64,000 nt of DNA from Liolophura sinensis (taxonomy: Eukaryota > Mollusca > Polyplacophora > Chitonida > Chitonidae): the NCBI RefSeq assembly GCF_032854445.1, contig NC_088301.1:11526281-11590280 (forward strand), written 5' to 3'. The position numbers and the translations under genes were made by a program. Positions 50,523-60,851 of the stretch are shown in pieces. A model generated the notes under the pieces. The model ran no database searches. It was given only the letters and a program-made list of their open reading frames with translations, and was not told the DNA's origin. Every line of letters begins with the position of its first letter. The first letter of the stretch is position 1.

Positions 50523-50581
<59 letters not shown>

Positions 50582-53500
50582 TATGGACAACTCATGTGAG
50601 CGATAAGATTTCTTGGGATACGTATGGCCGTTTGCTGCTCTTGTTTTACCCAGTATGTTATAGGGTTCTGTGTATGAATTCATGAAATGTTTAGTAGTAT
50701 AAGGTGTGTGTCAGAAAACAATTACTGTCCATCAAGATATGCGCGCTTCTGTTTTATGTGATTTTAGAACTTCAGTCAAATCTTCCGAATAATTATCTTT
50801 GTGTTGGCCTAATGATTCTTTTTATTTCTGCAGTGAGCCTAATATGTGTTCCTATAGCAGTGGGGGAGAGCGTGTACAAGGCTTGGCTTTTCGGTGGCTT
50901 CATGTGCAAGTTTGCTACCTTTCTACAAGGTAAGGCACACCTGCTTGCAGGTTCTTGTCTAATCGATCCGAATATAACTGACAAGTATGATTCATTGTCA
51001 CTCATCGGGTAAGCTACGTAATGCTGTCATGAATACAATTAGCGAAACCGACAGACTCCAGGTGTGACCATCAACTGTTGATAGTTTGATATACCTTCAT
51101 AGGATTCTTGAAAAGTGACCAAATGCGGGAGAGCAAGAGAAATGATGCCAAAAGGAATTTTGCACAATTTTAATTTTTTTTTTCGGGTTTTATTCCATGT
51201 CTCAACTCAAAATTACCCCTCTATTTTATAGTTTCTTTCAGAAATCGGAAATCACCCCCTCCCCCCACCGTAGGTTGCAGTTAAAAGACATTTTTACCAC
51301 TCCCCCCCCCTCCCCTCAGCTCATCCCGCAAAGAAGGCTACGAATTGTTCGTCTTAGATATATTGGGCGCGTATATATTTTAGATATATAGTGCTTAGAA
51401 TGGCGATCAAATGTTGACAATGGGATGTAGCACAAACCCCATGTTACCAGCCAAAACAAATAGTTTATTGGAATGTTTTTAAGAAACTTCATTTTTTAAA
51501 AAAAGAAATGAAATAGGATGTATATTCATCGTGTTGAACGCGATCACCACGTTATATATGGTGATCATATATGAACAGTTGCAAATCAAAGCACAAGTGA
51601 GATACATATTTTGTTATCCACAACTTATTTTCTAGCTTGCTCCATGATTTGAATACTGAATTGACTCAGTGGCCTAGAACATTCCTTGCGTCTTTATAAC
51701 GTTCTATTTTCGTACTTTATATGCTTGTCCTTACTTATATGCTTGCTCTTTGGTAGTTTGTGTTAAACGTGGCCTTTTCTGACCACAATGGGACCACTGA
51801 CGTCGCAAAAAGTCTTTGCTACTTAACATATATTTGACTGCTACGTTCATATTCGTATATTCATAGTTCTATGAACCCATTCACCAATTTGATCTTGAAA
51901 CGAATTATGTCAGGCAAAAACTATAATGTGATGTAACTGATACCTTCTGAGTCTCAACCGACCACCCTAGAATCTGATTTTTTAACACAATTTACCTGGG
52001 TTAATTCTAAAAAAAATAAATCCGACTCTTTTCTTGGACAGTTTTTATTGTTCTTTCATCTCTAATATATACATCATTTTAGAGTGGTCTTTGCCTTTAA
52101 CGAAAGCAAGGCCACAGTATTAAATCAAATCACAACTACGCACCTACGCAGCCATACCCTGGTGTGCCATATTTAACTTTGTAAAAAATGTCAATACAGG
52201 TAAATAAATGACAAACTATAGAGGCTTTCAAACATCTCCCACTTTGTGAAACAAACTCGAAATTCTTACCATGTTATGTTATAGGTGTTAGGCCATGTAA
52301 ATGAACTCGTACATTTACCAGCCTGAGCCTCTACCAAATTTGAACTGGGATGAATCTTTTCCCTGTTATATCAGTCTAGTTGTCTCTGTTTAAAGTACTT
52401 CTATATAGCTTACACTACTTTTGGTGTAGAGGTCGGGTCTATAAAGTACTGTTGGCCAACGTGATGTTTGCATACGTGACGCTAAGCGTCATTCTACAGA
52501 GCTCACTAGCAAACCTCCATGGGATCTCTTTGGCCATTCTCCATAAAATTGACTTTATTTATTTATTATTTATTTGATTGGTGTTTTACGCCGTTTAATT
52601 ATATAAAGACTATTTCACTTATACGAACATTATGGGGTGCGGGGTGGGGGAGACAGGGGAAAAACCCACGGCCATCGGTAGGTTGCTGTGAGACCTTCGC
52701 TATGTCCACGAAAATGACCGTTGAAAATATTTGTGATGTCATCATTGCTTACTCTGCATATGCCATATTTTCGATATTCAACACTGCACCTTCTAGGGGT
52801 CCTCAGCAAATACATCGCCAAATATACAGTCGCTCGGATAAACGTTTGTGCAAACAGCCAGAACAAATATTCCTTCCTTTATAGTTAGATTCAAAAAAAG
52901 ATTGATCAAACTGTGTGCGGTTTACGTAGAAAAGGCTTTTTGGCTGCTAATTCTTTAAAATTCAAATTCAATCCAGTTGTTGAACTATTATTTGAACAAC
53001 TGAATTTACAGGTAAAAAATTCCAGTTCCTTGCGGTAAAGCTAAAGAGCATTCCTAATAAACGTCTTTGAAATTAAACGATGCAGGGCGAGATCTAAACT
53101 TCTACTACCCAGAGTAAAAAGAAGCGGATGTGCCTGTGGTGGATTTGTTCGTACACATAAAGGACTCTTGGTCGCTGCCAAAACACTTATGTTCGTCTAC
53201 TTCTATTTTCATCTTGTTCATGTCAGAATGTGCTGAACTTTTGACAACCCTTTACGTTGATTTGTTCTGAGTGAAGCTCCGGAAACTACAAATGCATCAA
53301 TATGCAGCTGTGTGGGTAGTGTTTGTGTTCGGTGTCGTTGCCATGTGACAAAAGCACATAATCAGGTGCTTCGCGCTCTGAAGCGGAAAAAACTTCAAAT
53401 AGGCATTCTTAAGGGCAGACAACAACATTTAGTGAAGGAATCATTCGGAACAAGCTCCGGGTTTTTCACTCATTTATCAAACTTCATCGGAGAGTTCCAA

Positions 53501-56500
53501 TGGAATGACATATTGTATGACTTGGGTCCTACACCAGTCTACTTTATACCACAACTTTTCACCTGTGAAATCTAGACACAATGATTATTTGTATTCAGAG
53601 AGGAATTAATTCCAAAATTTGTTGTAAGAAACTTCACCGGAGAGTTTTAGCAATACATCAACCAGCATAAATCCAAGCGAACTTTTGTTAATGTTTTAGA
53701 ATAGCCGAAAATAATTACCTCTTTCAAAATGTCAGCTCATATGTGCACGTGTTAGTGTTCAAAATCGGTAATAAACTTCCTAAAATGTGATTGGATTAAA
53801 CAACAAATTTTCAAATTTTAGAATCACTTTCACACTATAAATAGTACAAGTCCGAGTCTTGTATTTTTGCAAGACGTTCATTTGAACTATTCGTGGTGAA
53901 TAGAAAAAAAATTATTTAATTAGCGGATGTGGATTGTTTGCCAAAAATCTGCAGTACAGCCTCTCAGTTTAAACTCTTGTTGAGAATTCTCAGCTACTCA
54001 CTAGCTACTCGTGTAAAAAGTCCGAGAATCTGAGAAAACTTGGACCTTTTCGGTTATGCGGTTAATCTTATTGTGTCAGCCAAGTTTTTGCGTCGCGACA
54101 ACGATTTGTGGGTAGACTTGCAATTATGCACGAGGAGTTCATAAAAAAACCCAAACGTTTTAACACAGTGATCCAAAGCTGTGCAGTCTATTGCTCTTTC
54201 CTGTGGAAGGTCATACATTTTAGGTGAGCGGGTGGTGCTCGGGGTTTGAAGTCGCACTTAACAATTTTTCAGACATATGACGACAAAGGATTCCTTGAGT
54301 GTATGTAATGTGCCTCCTCGTTGCAGGACGGATTTCCACCGCTCTTTTATCTAGTGCTGCTTCACTGAGACGACTTACCGAAGGCAAGTAAACCTGCCCT
54401 GCCCGAGCCATTATACTGATACGGTTCAACCAGTTGTTGCACTATCCCTTTAATGCTGAACGCCAAGCGAGGACGTTACACCGGCCTCTTTATTAAGGTC
54501 TTAGGTGTGACCCTAGATCTAACGCCCCATGGAGCTGAAGCTCTACCAACTGTGCTATCGGGACCGGTTACACACACACATTTTGGTGCACGTGTGCAAA
54601 TAAAACATGTTGGCAGTATACAAGTACTGCAGCATTACAACGTAAACAATGTGTTTTCATTCGGATTTGGGTACCTTTCTCCCATCAGATTCTGTCATTA
54701 CAAGGGAACAACTGCTAATCCAGCTTGGACCAGAACTTCCATTTTGCGGGGAAATTTTGGGGCTAATCCAGATCCAGTCAATTTTTTTAACGGTGCTCGG
54801 GGAAACCCACGACCATCCGCAGGTTGCTGACAAATCTTCCCACGTACGGCCGCTATATTATACTTGTACATGTAATAGGTAATCATTTTGTTTTTAGAAG
54901 GCAAAAATTAAATCGTAAGTAATTCTACTACCTTCTGTTTACAGTTAGCAATTAGTTGATTATCGATTCCTGTGCTAATTTTTCCAGGTACGACTGTGAC
55001 GGCCAGCATCTTCACGATTTCTCTTCTTAGCGTAGACCGATATATGGCTATCAAGAAACCTGTCATTTCGCGCCGAATCGGATCACCAAGGGTAGCAGCG
55101 AAACTGATTTTCTTTGTCTGGACAGCTGCCGCCTTGCCAATGATTCCTTTGTTCCTATTCAGGAAAGTCGACGAAATCAGCTTTCCCTCAGAAAGCAGTG
55201 TTCATTTTTGCCGTGAGGACTGGTTATCTCCCCTTGACAGACTGATCTACGACATTTCTGTTTGCGTCGTAGTTTACCTAATACCAGGCGTTACCATAAC
55301 GACGTCCTACTCCTTGATTGGACGTAAGCTATGGCACGAGGACGAGAACTTACAGCGTCAAGAGTCTGAGATCAGCCGACGAATCAGCCGTCAGGTGATG
55401 AATTCAAGGAAGAGAATCGCTAAGATGCTCATCGTCTTGGCCGTGCTCTTCGCCGTCTGCTGGTTGCCGTACCACATCACGTGTTTGCAAATTGACGTCA
55501 CTCACGTCCTCAGTGGCTTCCGGCGGAGTGACGTCACACATGCAATGACGGCGTTACCCTACACAATCCTAATGGGTCACGCAAACAGCGCTATTAATCC
55601 TATTATCTATTTCTACGCCAGTCGAAGTTTTCGCAGATGTGTGCTTAAAGTTGTCCGCTGCGCAAGGCGGACCGATGGAGAGGATGACCAGGTGAGTTTA
55701 GGCTTGTAAACGTCCTTGACATTGGACGGTTGTATTGTTAGTTTAGGGACTTGTTCACAAAGCGGAAAGGGCTAATCTTAGTCGGCTGACTTGGCTAGTC
55801 GTTTGTGTAAGCCGTTTAACAAAGAAAATATTTGGCTATCGACTTAAGCTTTTTTGTCCTAGCCCCAAACAATTAGTCATATCCGGGGGTGGCAAGAGGC
55901 GGAAGAAGCTAATTTATTCAAAAATAAGGCACATAGCACTCTCTTCGGATCTCCCTCAATTCCACAGCAATAACAGAAAACTTTAGTGGATAGTTGACTA
56001 TTTTCTTTGTGAAACGGCGTCGACAAATGTACCAATGGACTGGCCTATCCGGCTAAGACTAGCCTTACACTTTTTGTGATAGAGGCCCCTGGAAACCGAT
56101 AGAAGACTACAATACCGTGCGGTTTCGCTACGTCATTGCCTCGACCTTTGTAATTTAGGTGCAGACAGACATGCAGAGATTCTCTCCTCTCTACTCTGTT
56201 GCTGCGCTACCTTGCATTACATTACAAAGGTCAAGGTCGTGAGGTGAAGAACGATCCTCTATCGGCTTCCGTAATTTCTCTATCTGACAAAACGATGTTT
56301 GGATGACTATAAATTACTTTTAAATAATACTGAGTTATCATCCAGTATAAAAGATTAAAGTATTGAGAGTAAAATCAGAGCGGCGACAACAGTGTGATAG
56401 TTAAGAAAAGTTAACACGTGTGAATTTATGTGTGAAGTTAGAGTTTTATTCTAAATGTGCATGTAACTTATACGCTCCCTGACACCATGGCTTAAGCCAA

Positions 56501-59500
56501 ATTAGTTAAAACAAAATACACCGATGACAAAAGCAACTTATTAGACGCCACTGGTCTAGAATTACGCAATAGGCTGTGTTGTCATCACATTTAATAAACA
56601 ATCACATGAAAACAGTTTATAGAAACCTCGAGGATGCCTAGCCCACTAGCAGATCAAGATAGGCTAGCTCCATATATGGATGATGTCTAAGGAGAGATAA
56701 TTCAGTCATATAGCCCATGCCTGGGGCCAAGTATGCTATATCATTATGCCTGTCTTGGTCCTTGGGCAATATCTCAGTATTAGTTCTCATTAACTGAGGC
56801 AATCAAAGTAGATATAAATGGTTTGCTCTTCCATTCAATATACTGATCACCAGTTGCCACTTTCAGAAAGCGGCGTACGACATTTTTTATCGTACATTTG
56901 TTGTACGATATTTTGTACTATTAACGTACTATTGTCCTCTGTGTCGTATATGTACAAGTGCGACATCTTTGTGAAAGTGGTCCCTGAGATTAGGCAAACG
57001 CCATATTTACAGTCTGATTAACGTTCAACATAGGATGCTTAAAATATGTCGAATTTAGTGTCAAATCTAAATTAGACTACAAAAGTGAATTTGTTTCCGG
57101 TTAGCGCGTAAACAGTTGTTTCATACACTACTTCGGTCGCATTTTACTATTCGGATAAGAACGAATGCAAAAGGCAGTGAGCTTTGCACTTTACCTGTTA
57201 TAAATACGAAGCTGCCAAAGGCAACCTGGAACCGTTTCTATAAAAGACACTTTATTCTTGAATACCTGCAGAACTCCAGTCAGAATGGTCAGATCTGATC
57301 ACAGTGTAGCGCTGCAGAGACAGATGACATTTATTATGGTGTCCGATGAGTATTTCCTTTTTCAACCCTGGAGGCCAGGCTTTTGGCTTTTGGAACAAAT
57401 CCCAGTGAATTCCACGGTATTATGACGTATAGAAAAAAGGGTTAATGGCTGTATTCATATGATCATTAAGATATTTGACATGGAGCGAGAGTTCATTACA
57501 ACTCTTTACAGAATTCTTTATACATGCAAGACCATATCATATTCTCCTTGTCCACGGAACATTATATTTTAGTCTAAGCATGAAAATCCTGCACGGCTTT
57601 GTTCATTTTTCTCTCCTTTTGGGAGTACAGATTACTGAACAGGCGGTACCGCTTTAGATTCCTTAAAATTCCTTGCCTCGAACATAATACCCACATATGC
57701 CTTGCCTTTATGCGACTGAGCCTTGGTAAATCTGAAGGATATAGTGCTTTGCACTACATATGGAACTCTCTGAAACGCTACAGTTGGTTTTGATATATAA
57801 CACATAACCTTATACAAAATAAAATTAAAGATTACCGCATACAGAAAAAAACCCAGAGCAGCTACGACAATGATATAATTGGCAAATGGTCACACGCAGC
57901 CGAGGAAAAGCTAAGTGTTCACATGCATTGCTAATAGAGGCAGTAACGCCACCATTCTTCAGAATGATAATATATAACCGCTGCAGAAATATTGTCTTTA
58001 TAAGCACCTAGCGAGAATACATGTAACTGTACTCCTAGGGTGCTAATTAACATCCGAGTTTCTGAATCGTGCGTTAAATGTCACCAGGCTGTTACGACGA
58101 CAGTACAAAAGCCGTGGGCTATACTAAAGCCTTACAGAGCCTTTCCATAACATATGTTCATGGTGTTTGACTTGTACTCTGCTGCATGTCCATTTGGGCT
58201 GATCGTTAATGACACTGTTCATGACCTAATACTCATCAGCAGACCTGTGCTTAGAAGTGTACAACTCTTAATTACCTCAGCTCTGCTGAGATCAATCAGC
58301 AACTTGGAGGCTTTGTACATGAGCCGTATTTTGGGTATGGCTCTGATGGAATTCATGACAAAGTATATTCATAACGGAATATCTCGAATTGTTCATCCGC
58401 GTTTGGTAATAAGGACTTCATAGACAGCAAACGAAACAGCACTAGAGTTTTCAGAAAATATTTGACAATTAATTGAGAGTTATGTGCAGCATTTAAGGCA
58501 CACTTGGTCGCTTGTAGTGAAGATCTCAAGCTGCGGAACAAGAAGTTGCCTAATAAAAAACGCGTTTACACTATGTGCATGACTTATCTAATCCACTGGT
58601 GGAATTTGGTTTAGCGAAATGGAAATAGGGCAGACACTGAGGGCATTACGAAGCGATCTTAGACTTAAATCAAAATTTGAAATCACTTTTAAAATTGTTA
58701 TGTCTACGTAGCAAGGTCGAAATATTTGCTTGGCAGTGTAAATTGTGGGTAAGTTATTGAAAAATAGAAATCAGCTAAAATAACTATGAATAAAATAATT
58801 CTTCTTGTACCATTATTTTGTCTTTCACGATTGAACTCATCACGACGCGATTATCTTCTCCGCACAATCATTTTCCCGTCACGATTAGGCTGTTCACCAC
58901 TTTTGTTTTCTCTTTGCCAGAATCACGTCGTCGTCAAGTATACACCTGCCACGGAAGGTCGACGGAAGCCGTTGGTTCGAATCTTGTCATCCACAACAAC
59001 AGGAAAGAGGTCCAAGTCAAGATCTACAGCGAGCTCCAGACTGTCCCGTTCCACTAGTCTGCGGTCCTCTCGGTCATTCCGATCCTCCGGCAGTTTTCGT
59101 CGGCATGAGACGTCCGGAAAAGCACCCATGAAATGTTCACTATCCAAGCTGAAAGATGCGAAGGCACACGAGAAAAAAGCGACCATTCCTTTGATAAACG
59201 TGCCAGATGTCAAGTCATCAAATACATCAAACACTCACAACGAGAATGATAACTGCGATAAGCACCGTCGAGATATTTTCAGCTGCACTTTGAGTATACC
59301 CACGACTATTAACGAAGAAAGCCGAAGTTCGCGGCCTACAACTCCTATGCGCGATCTACCATCCGCCATTCCGGAGGAGGACCTTCCGGAAGTCACGAGT
59401 TACCCCATAAAGAGAGATATGATGGGTGTTTCCATGGGACTGTTGGATTTCAATCAGGGACGTTTACCAGCCAAGGAATCAACTGTGTTTATCTTCCCTG

Positions 59501-59859
59501 AATCGCCTTGTATGTCACCTAACGCCATCCCACTGCCTAAGATCCAGCTGACTTTGACGGGAGATATAACGGCCATACAACCGGGGGATATTTCAGAGGC
59601 GGAAGAAATAACTTATAACCAAACACCCAGTACTGATGACATTTTCCTAAACGGAGGAAATGGTATCTTTCATAGCCAAGCTAGAGACAATCCAAGACAA
59701 AATGTCCAAGATCATGGGCCTACATGTCAAACTGGAGACTACGTGATACCAGCTGGAAACTTTTCAAGCGACCATGAAATAAAAGCTGCTGTAAATATGT
59801 GCGGGGTGGGTGCGTGTGAAGGGGGGGTAAATGGTGACAGGGAGCATTCGGAAACGTAG
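39471..59859 (+). CDS. Receptor 2: class A peptide-type GPCR gene, complete (four exons)
   Basis: This complete seven-transmembrane receptor gene has exons at 39471-39819, 50834-50929, 54988-55691 and 58921-59859, encoding about 695 residues. Introns of 11.0, 4.1 and 3.2 kb have phases 1, 1 and 0, as in receptor 1. N-glycosylation sequons lie at N34 and N37. The core motifs are all present: G-N in TM1 (N86), L-A-V-A-D in TM2 (D114), C141 paired with C223, D-R-Y at 165-167, W193 in TM4, P248 in TM5, C-W-L-P at 306-309 and N-P-I-I-Y at 352-356. C373 is a possible palmitoylation site. ECL2 has C-R-E-D-W and TM5 ends Y-S-L-I-G-R-K-L-W, features seen in QRFP, orexin and ghrelin-type receptors. The 312-residue tail is long. 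It should signal from the plasma membrane through G proteins; the ligand is unknown. Confidence 0.92.
41925..42265 (+). repeat. Degenerate minisatellite
   Basis: Units of about 36-40 bp carry TTTTGTGGGAAAACACACAG and GGGCTAGGTGT. Copies at 42098 and 42132 are nearly the same; outer ones are diverged. In receptor 2 intron 1. Confidence 0.72.
42368..42905. repeat. Dispersed repeat R5, inverted pair
   Basis: A forward R5 segment (42368-42530, ending GTCGCTGCTCTGG) faces a reverse one (about 42790-42905, CCAGAGCAGTCAAGACAGTG to GAGTTTCACCCCATC). This looks like one element with long terminal inverted repeats. The centre has no transposase-like frame. Confidence 0.6.
43405..43718 (+). pseudogene. 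Coding-like relic with in-frame stop, family unknown
   Basis: One frame reads as protein-like sequence from 43405 (D-W-N-W-W-S-D-Y-I-R-L, later N-E-M-R-G-I-L-Q-T-K) to TAA at 43597. It continues in the same frame (S-T-L-P-V-K-W-P-S-Y-F-R-D-L) to TGA at 43716. On the other strand, 43047-43350 is also open (with Y-W-R-L-P-G-D-A and a hydrophobic stretch). The local GC content is higher than the intron around it. I recognise no family. It may be a decayed gene or transposon fragment in receptor 2 intron 1. Confidence 0.3.
44225..44406 (+). repeat. 31-bp minisatellite
   Basis: About six units of ATCATCGATCGTCGGGTCTA plus CGTCGAGAT are present. In receptor 2 intron 1. Confidence 0.82.
44600..44745 (+). 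mobile_element. SINE S2/S3-type fragment with (CATA)n tail
   Basis: GTCACACCAAAGACTTTAAA and GCTGCTGCCTCGCTTG match the S2/S3 body, followed by GTTAAGTGCGACGTTAAACTCC and a (CATA)n tail. The middle is deleted. Confidence 0.6.
46765..47025 (+). repeat. Dispersed repeat R5, copy 3
   Basis: It matches 29463-29762 closely: ACAATTAACATCACTGC, AAGCCATGGTGCTGAGG, CACACTGTCGTCATTGCTCT. Confidence 0.65.
47136..47560 (+). repeat. Dispersed repeat R6, 5' part
   Basis: It aligns to the first part of 51516-52140. A 132-codon reverse frame across 47292-47690 is not kept in the other copy, so I do not treat it as a gene. Confidence 0.55.
49106..49230 (-). mobile_element. SINE family S3, fragment
   Basis: The tail side (GGGATTTTACGTCGTACTTA) and part of the body (CGAAGTGCTGCCGCCACTGA) match the copy at 37381-37742. 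Confidence 0.6.
50055..50130 (+). mobile_element. SINE family S1, 3' end only
   Basis: CCGCCGGCGTATAAGTAAAA and the AAATA tail match the last 75 bp of S1. Confidence 0.55.
50524..50578. repeat. (TA)n microsatellite
   Basis: About 27 uninterrupted TA dinucleotides lie 255 bp before exon 2 of receptor 2. Confidence 0.95.
50834..50929 (+). CDS. Receptor 2 exon 2: TM2, ECL1, start of TM3
   Basis: This 96-nt exon completes TM2 (V-S-L-I-C-V-P-I-A-V), ECL1 (K-A-W-L-F-G) and the start of TM3 (F-M-C-K-F). The acceptor ends TTCTGCAG at 50833 and the donor is GTAAGG at 50930. Its length and phases are the same as receptor 1's exon at 11580-11675. The joint with exon 1 rebuilds a normal TM2, with D114 followed by L-S-V. 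Confidence 0.9.
51516..52140 (+). repeat. Dispersed repeat R6, longest copy
   Basis: Its 5' half matches 47136-47560 (GTATATTCATCGTGTTGAAC, CAAATCAAAGCACAA, GGCCTAGAACATTCC). Its 3' half matches 21425-21740 (GGGACCA-TGACGT, ACTGATACC, TTTTAG-GT-TCTTTGCCTT). No coding frame is shared. Confidence 0.58.
52551..52702 (-). mobile_element. SINE family S1, partial, receptor 2 intron 2
   Basis: The tail (TATTTATT repeats) and body to GGTTGCTGTGAGACCTTCGC are present. The head is missing. Confidence 0.72.
54228..54570 (-). mobile_element. SINE family S2, near full-length, receptor 2 intron 2
   Basis: It matches 8613-8956 from the tail side (GGGGTTTGAAGTCGCACTTA) to the tRNA-like head (CTCTACCAACTGTGCTATCG). 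Open frames inside are SINE sequence. Confidence 0.83.
54785..54855 (-). mobile_element. SINE family S1, internal fragment
   Basis: GGGGAAACCCACGACCATCC through CCCACGTACGGCCG matches the family body. It lies 130 bp before exon 3 of receptor 2. Confidence 0.6.
54988..55691 (+). CDS. Receptor 2 exon 3: TM3 to TM7 and helix 8
   Basis: This 704-nt exon starts after TTTTTCCAG (54987) and ends at a GTGAGT donor (55692). It carries V-T-A-S-I-F-T and D-R-Y, TM4, ECL2 with H-F-C-R-E-D-W, TM5 with Y-L-I-P-G, a basic third intracellular loop, TM6 with C-W-L-P-Y-H and TM7 with N-S-A-I-N-P-I-I-Y, then a helix 8 rich in Arg and Cys. Reading into the intron would add V-S-L-G-L and a TAA stop (55707-55709), so intron retention would give a short-tailed form. 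The ATG at 54972 is intronic. Confidence 0.93.
55746..56091. mobile_element. Fold-back element M3 (MITE-like), receptor 2 intron 3
   Basis: Diverged inverted ends of about 45 bp contain GGGCTAATCTTAGTCGG on the left and CCGGCTAAGACTAGCC on the right, with CACAAAG-type outer ends. It starts 55 bp after the exon 3 donor. Confidence 0.65.
56335..56575 (-). repeat. Dispersed repeat R5, copy 4 (reverse)
   Basis: GACAACAGTGTGATAGTTAA, AGAGTTTTATTCTAAATGTG, CACCATGGCTTAAGCC and GACGCCACTGGTCTAGAATT are reverse matches to 46765-47025. It lies in receptor 2 intron 3. Fragments also occur at 6215-6310 and 57840-57900. Confidence 0.62.
58921..59859 (+). CDS. Receptor 2 exon 4: Arg/Ser-rich cytoplasmic tail
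   Basis: The last exon encodes 312 residues and a TAG stop. The acceptor is a pyrimidine tract ending TTTGCCAG at 58920; joining after D-D-Q keeps the frame (N-H-V-V-V-K). The first 70 residues are extremely Arg/Ser-rich (R-S-T-S-L-R-S-S-R-S-F), suggesting many kinase sites. L-S-I-P-T-T-I-N-E-E at 59290-59319 matches receptor 1's tail. The final residues, from about D-R-E-H-S-E-T, are encoded by the first unit of the minisatellite that continues to about 60345. The upstream ATG at 58786 is in the intron. Confidence 0.86.
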   Translation, partial: NHVVVKYTPATEGRRKPLVRILSSTTTGKRSKSRSTASSRLSRSTSLRSSRSFRSSGSFRRHETSGKAPMKCSLSKLKDAKAHEKKATIPLINVPDVKSSNTSNTHNENDNCDKHRRDIFSCTLSIPTTINEESRSSRPTTPMRDLPSAIPEEDLPEVTSYPIKRDMMGVSMGLLDFNQGRLPAKESTVFIFPESPCMSPNAIPLPKIQLTLTGDITAIQPGDISEAEEITYNQTPSTDDIFLNGGNGIFHSQARDNPRQNVQDHGPTCQTGDYVIPAGNFSSDHEIKAAVNMCGVGACEGGVNGDREHSET

Positions 59860-60345
59860 AAGAGAAGGAAACATTTGGAAGCATTTGGAAGAACAGATAA
59901 GGAATATTCGGAAACATAGAACAGACAGGGAATATTCTGAACGTCGGCCAGGCAAGAAATATTCAGAAACATAGAGCAGACAAGGGATGTTCGGAAAGGG
60001 AATATTCGGAAATGTAAAGCAGACAGGGAACATTCAACAACGGAAGGTGCACACTGAATATTTGGAAACGTAGAAGAGATAGGAAATATCCGGATATGTA
60101 GAACAGACTAGCAATATTTGGAAACATGGAAGACACAGGGAATATTCTGAATGTCAAACAGGCATGGAATATTTGAAAATATAGAGCAGGCAAGGAATAT
60201 TCAGGAACGTAGGGTGGAGAGTAAATATACGGAAACGAAGATAGGACAGGAAATATCGGGAACCCTGACCGGCCGGGAAATATTCGGAAACGTATATCAA
60301 AGAATGTTTCGAAACGTAAAGCAGACGTGAGATATTGAAATTTTG
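59840..60345. repeat. Minisatellite overlapping the receptor 2 stop codon
   Basis: About 15 degenerate units of roughly 31 bp are built on GGAATATTCGGAAACATAG and AGCAGACA. The first unit (GACAGGGAGCATTCGGAAAC, then GTAG) contains the receptor 2 stop codon. Long reverse-strand frames across it are repeat artefacts. Confidence 0.8.
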
Positions 60346-60800
60346 TTTGATGGGATAGAGCTGTAAACTTCACGCTACAAAATCGAGAATTATGTCTGCA
60401 ATCATGTCAAGCAGAAAAAACACGAAAGATCAGAATGTACTGCAGTTGACGGAAAGAGAACAAAGGATGAACAGAAATGTAAACATATTTTGCGGAACGG
60501 GTAGGTGTGGTATGACATACAGCAGTAGACCAGTAGAAAGCAAAGACTGTGGGAAGTCATTGGCTTGGGTGAGAAAGTTACCACGTTCTAGAAAAAGCAT
60601 AGGTTTCTCTTTTACTTTTTGTGTTTTTTTTCAGATAGTAATTCTGTTGAACTATAAACAGGTATCTTAAAATCACCTTTACAGAAAGAAAATCAAGAAC
60701 TGTGTTACTGGTGCACTAGTTTAGCTGCCAAACTTGGATCCGTTTGCATGGGGGACGTGAGAGAGTGGGGAGGATATTAAAAGGCTGCCTGTGTACAGGA

Positions 60801-60851
60801 AATAAAACCTGGTCAGCAGAGGACAGGGGAGGAGAGGCCTGCATGAATAAA
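60801..60851 (+). promoter_or_regulatory. Candidate polyadenylation signals for receptor 2
   Basis: AATAAA hexamers at 60801-60806 and 60846-60851 lie roughly 1 kb after the stop, beyond the downstream minisatellite. If used, the 3' UTR would include the whole minisatellite. This is positional evidence only. Confidence 0.25.

Larger units (their letters stand above)
39820..50833 (+). other. Receptor 2 intron 1 (11.0 kb)
   Basis: A GTAAGT...CTGCAG phase 1 intron. It carries two minisatellites, R5 and R6 repeats, SINE fragments, the coding-like relic at 43405 and the (TA)n run. The stretches 39820-41924, 44746-46764 and 47600-49105 contain nothing else I can name. Confidence 0.8.
50930..54987 (+). 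other. Receptor 2 intron 2 (4.1 kb)
   Basis: A GTAAGG...TTCCAG phase 1 intron with an R6 copy and three SINE insertions. 52703-54227 holds nothing I can name. Confidence 0.82.
55692..58920 (+). other. Receptor 2 intron 3 (3.2 kb)
   Basis: A GTGAGT...TGCCAG phase 0 intron. It contains M3, an imperfect inverted repeat near 56140-56245 (CTCGACCTTTGTAAT facing ATTACAAAGGTCAAG) and R5 pieces. 56576-57839 holds nothing else. Confidence 0.8.

Noticed and set aside
54453-54830. 125-codon forward frame before receptor 2 exon 3
   Set aside because: It is made of S2 and S1 SINE sequence and is not spliced in.
59963-60373. 136-codon reverse frame of F-R-I-F-P-type repeats
   Set aside because: A by-product of the minisatellite downstream of receptor 2.
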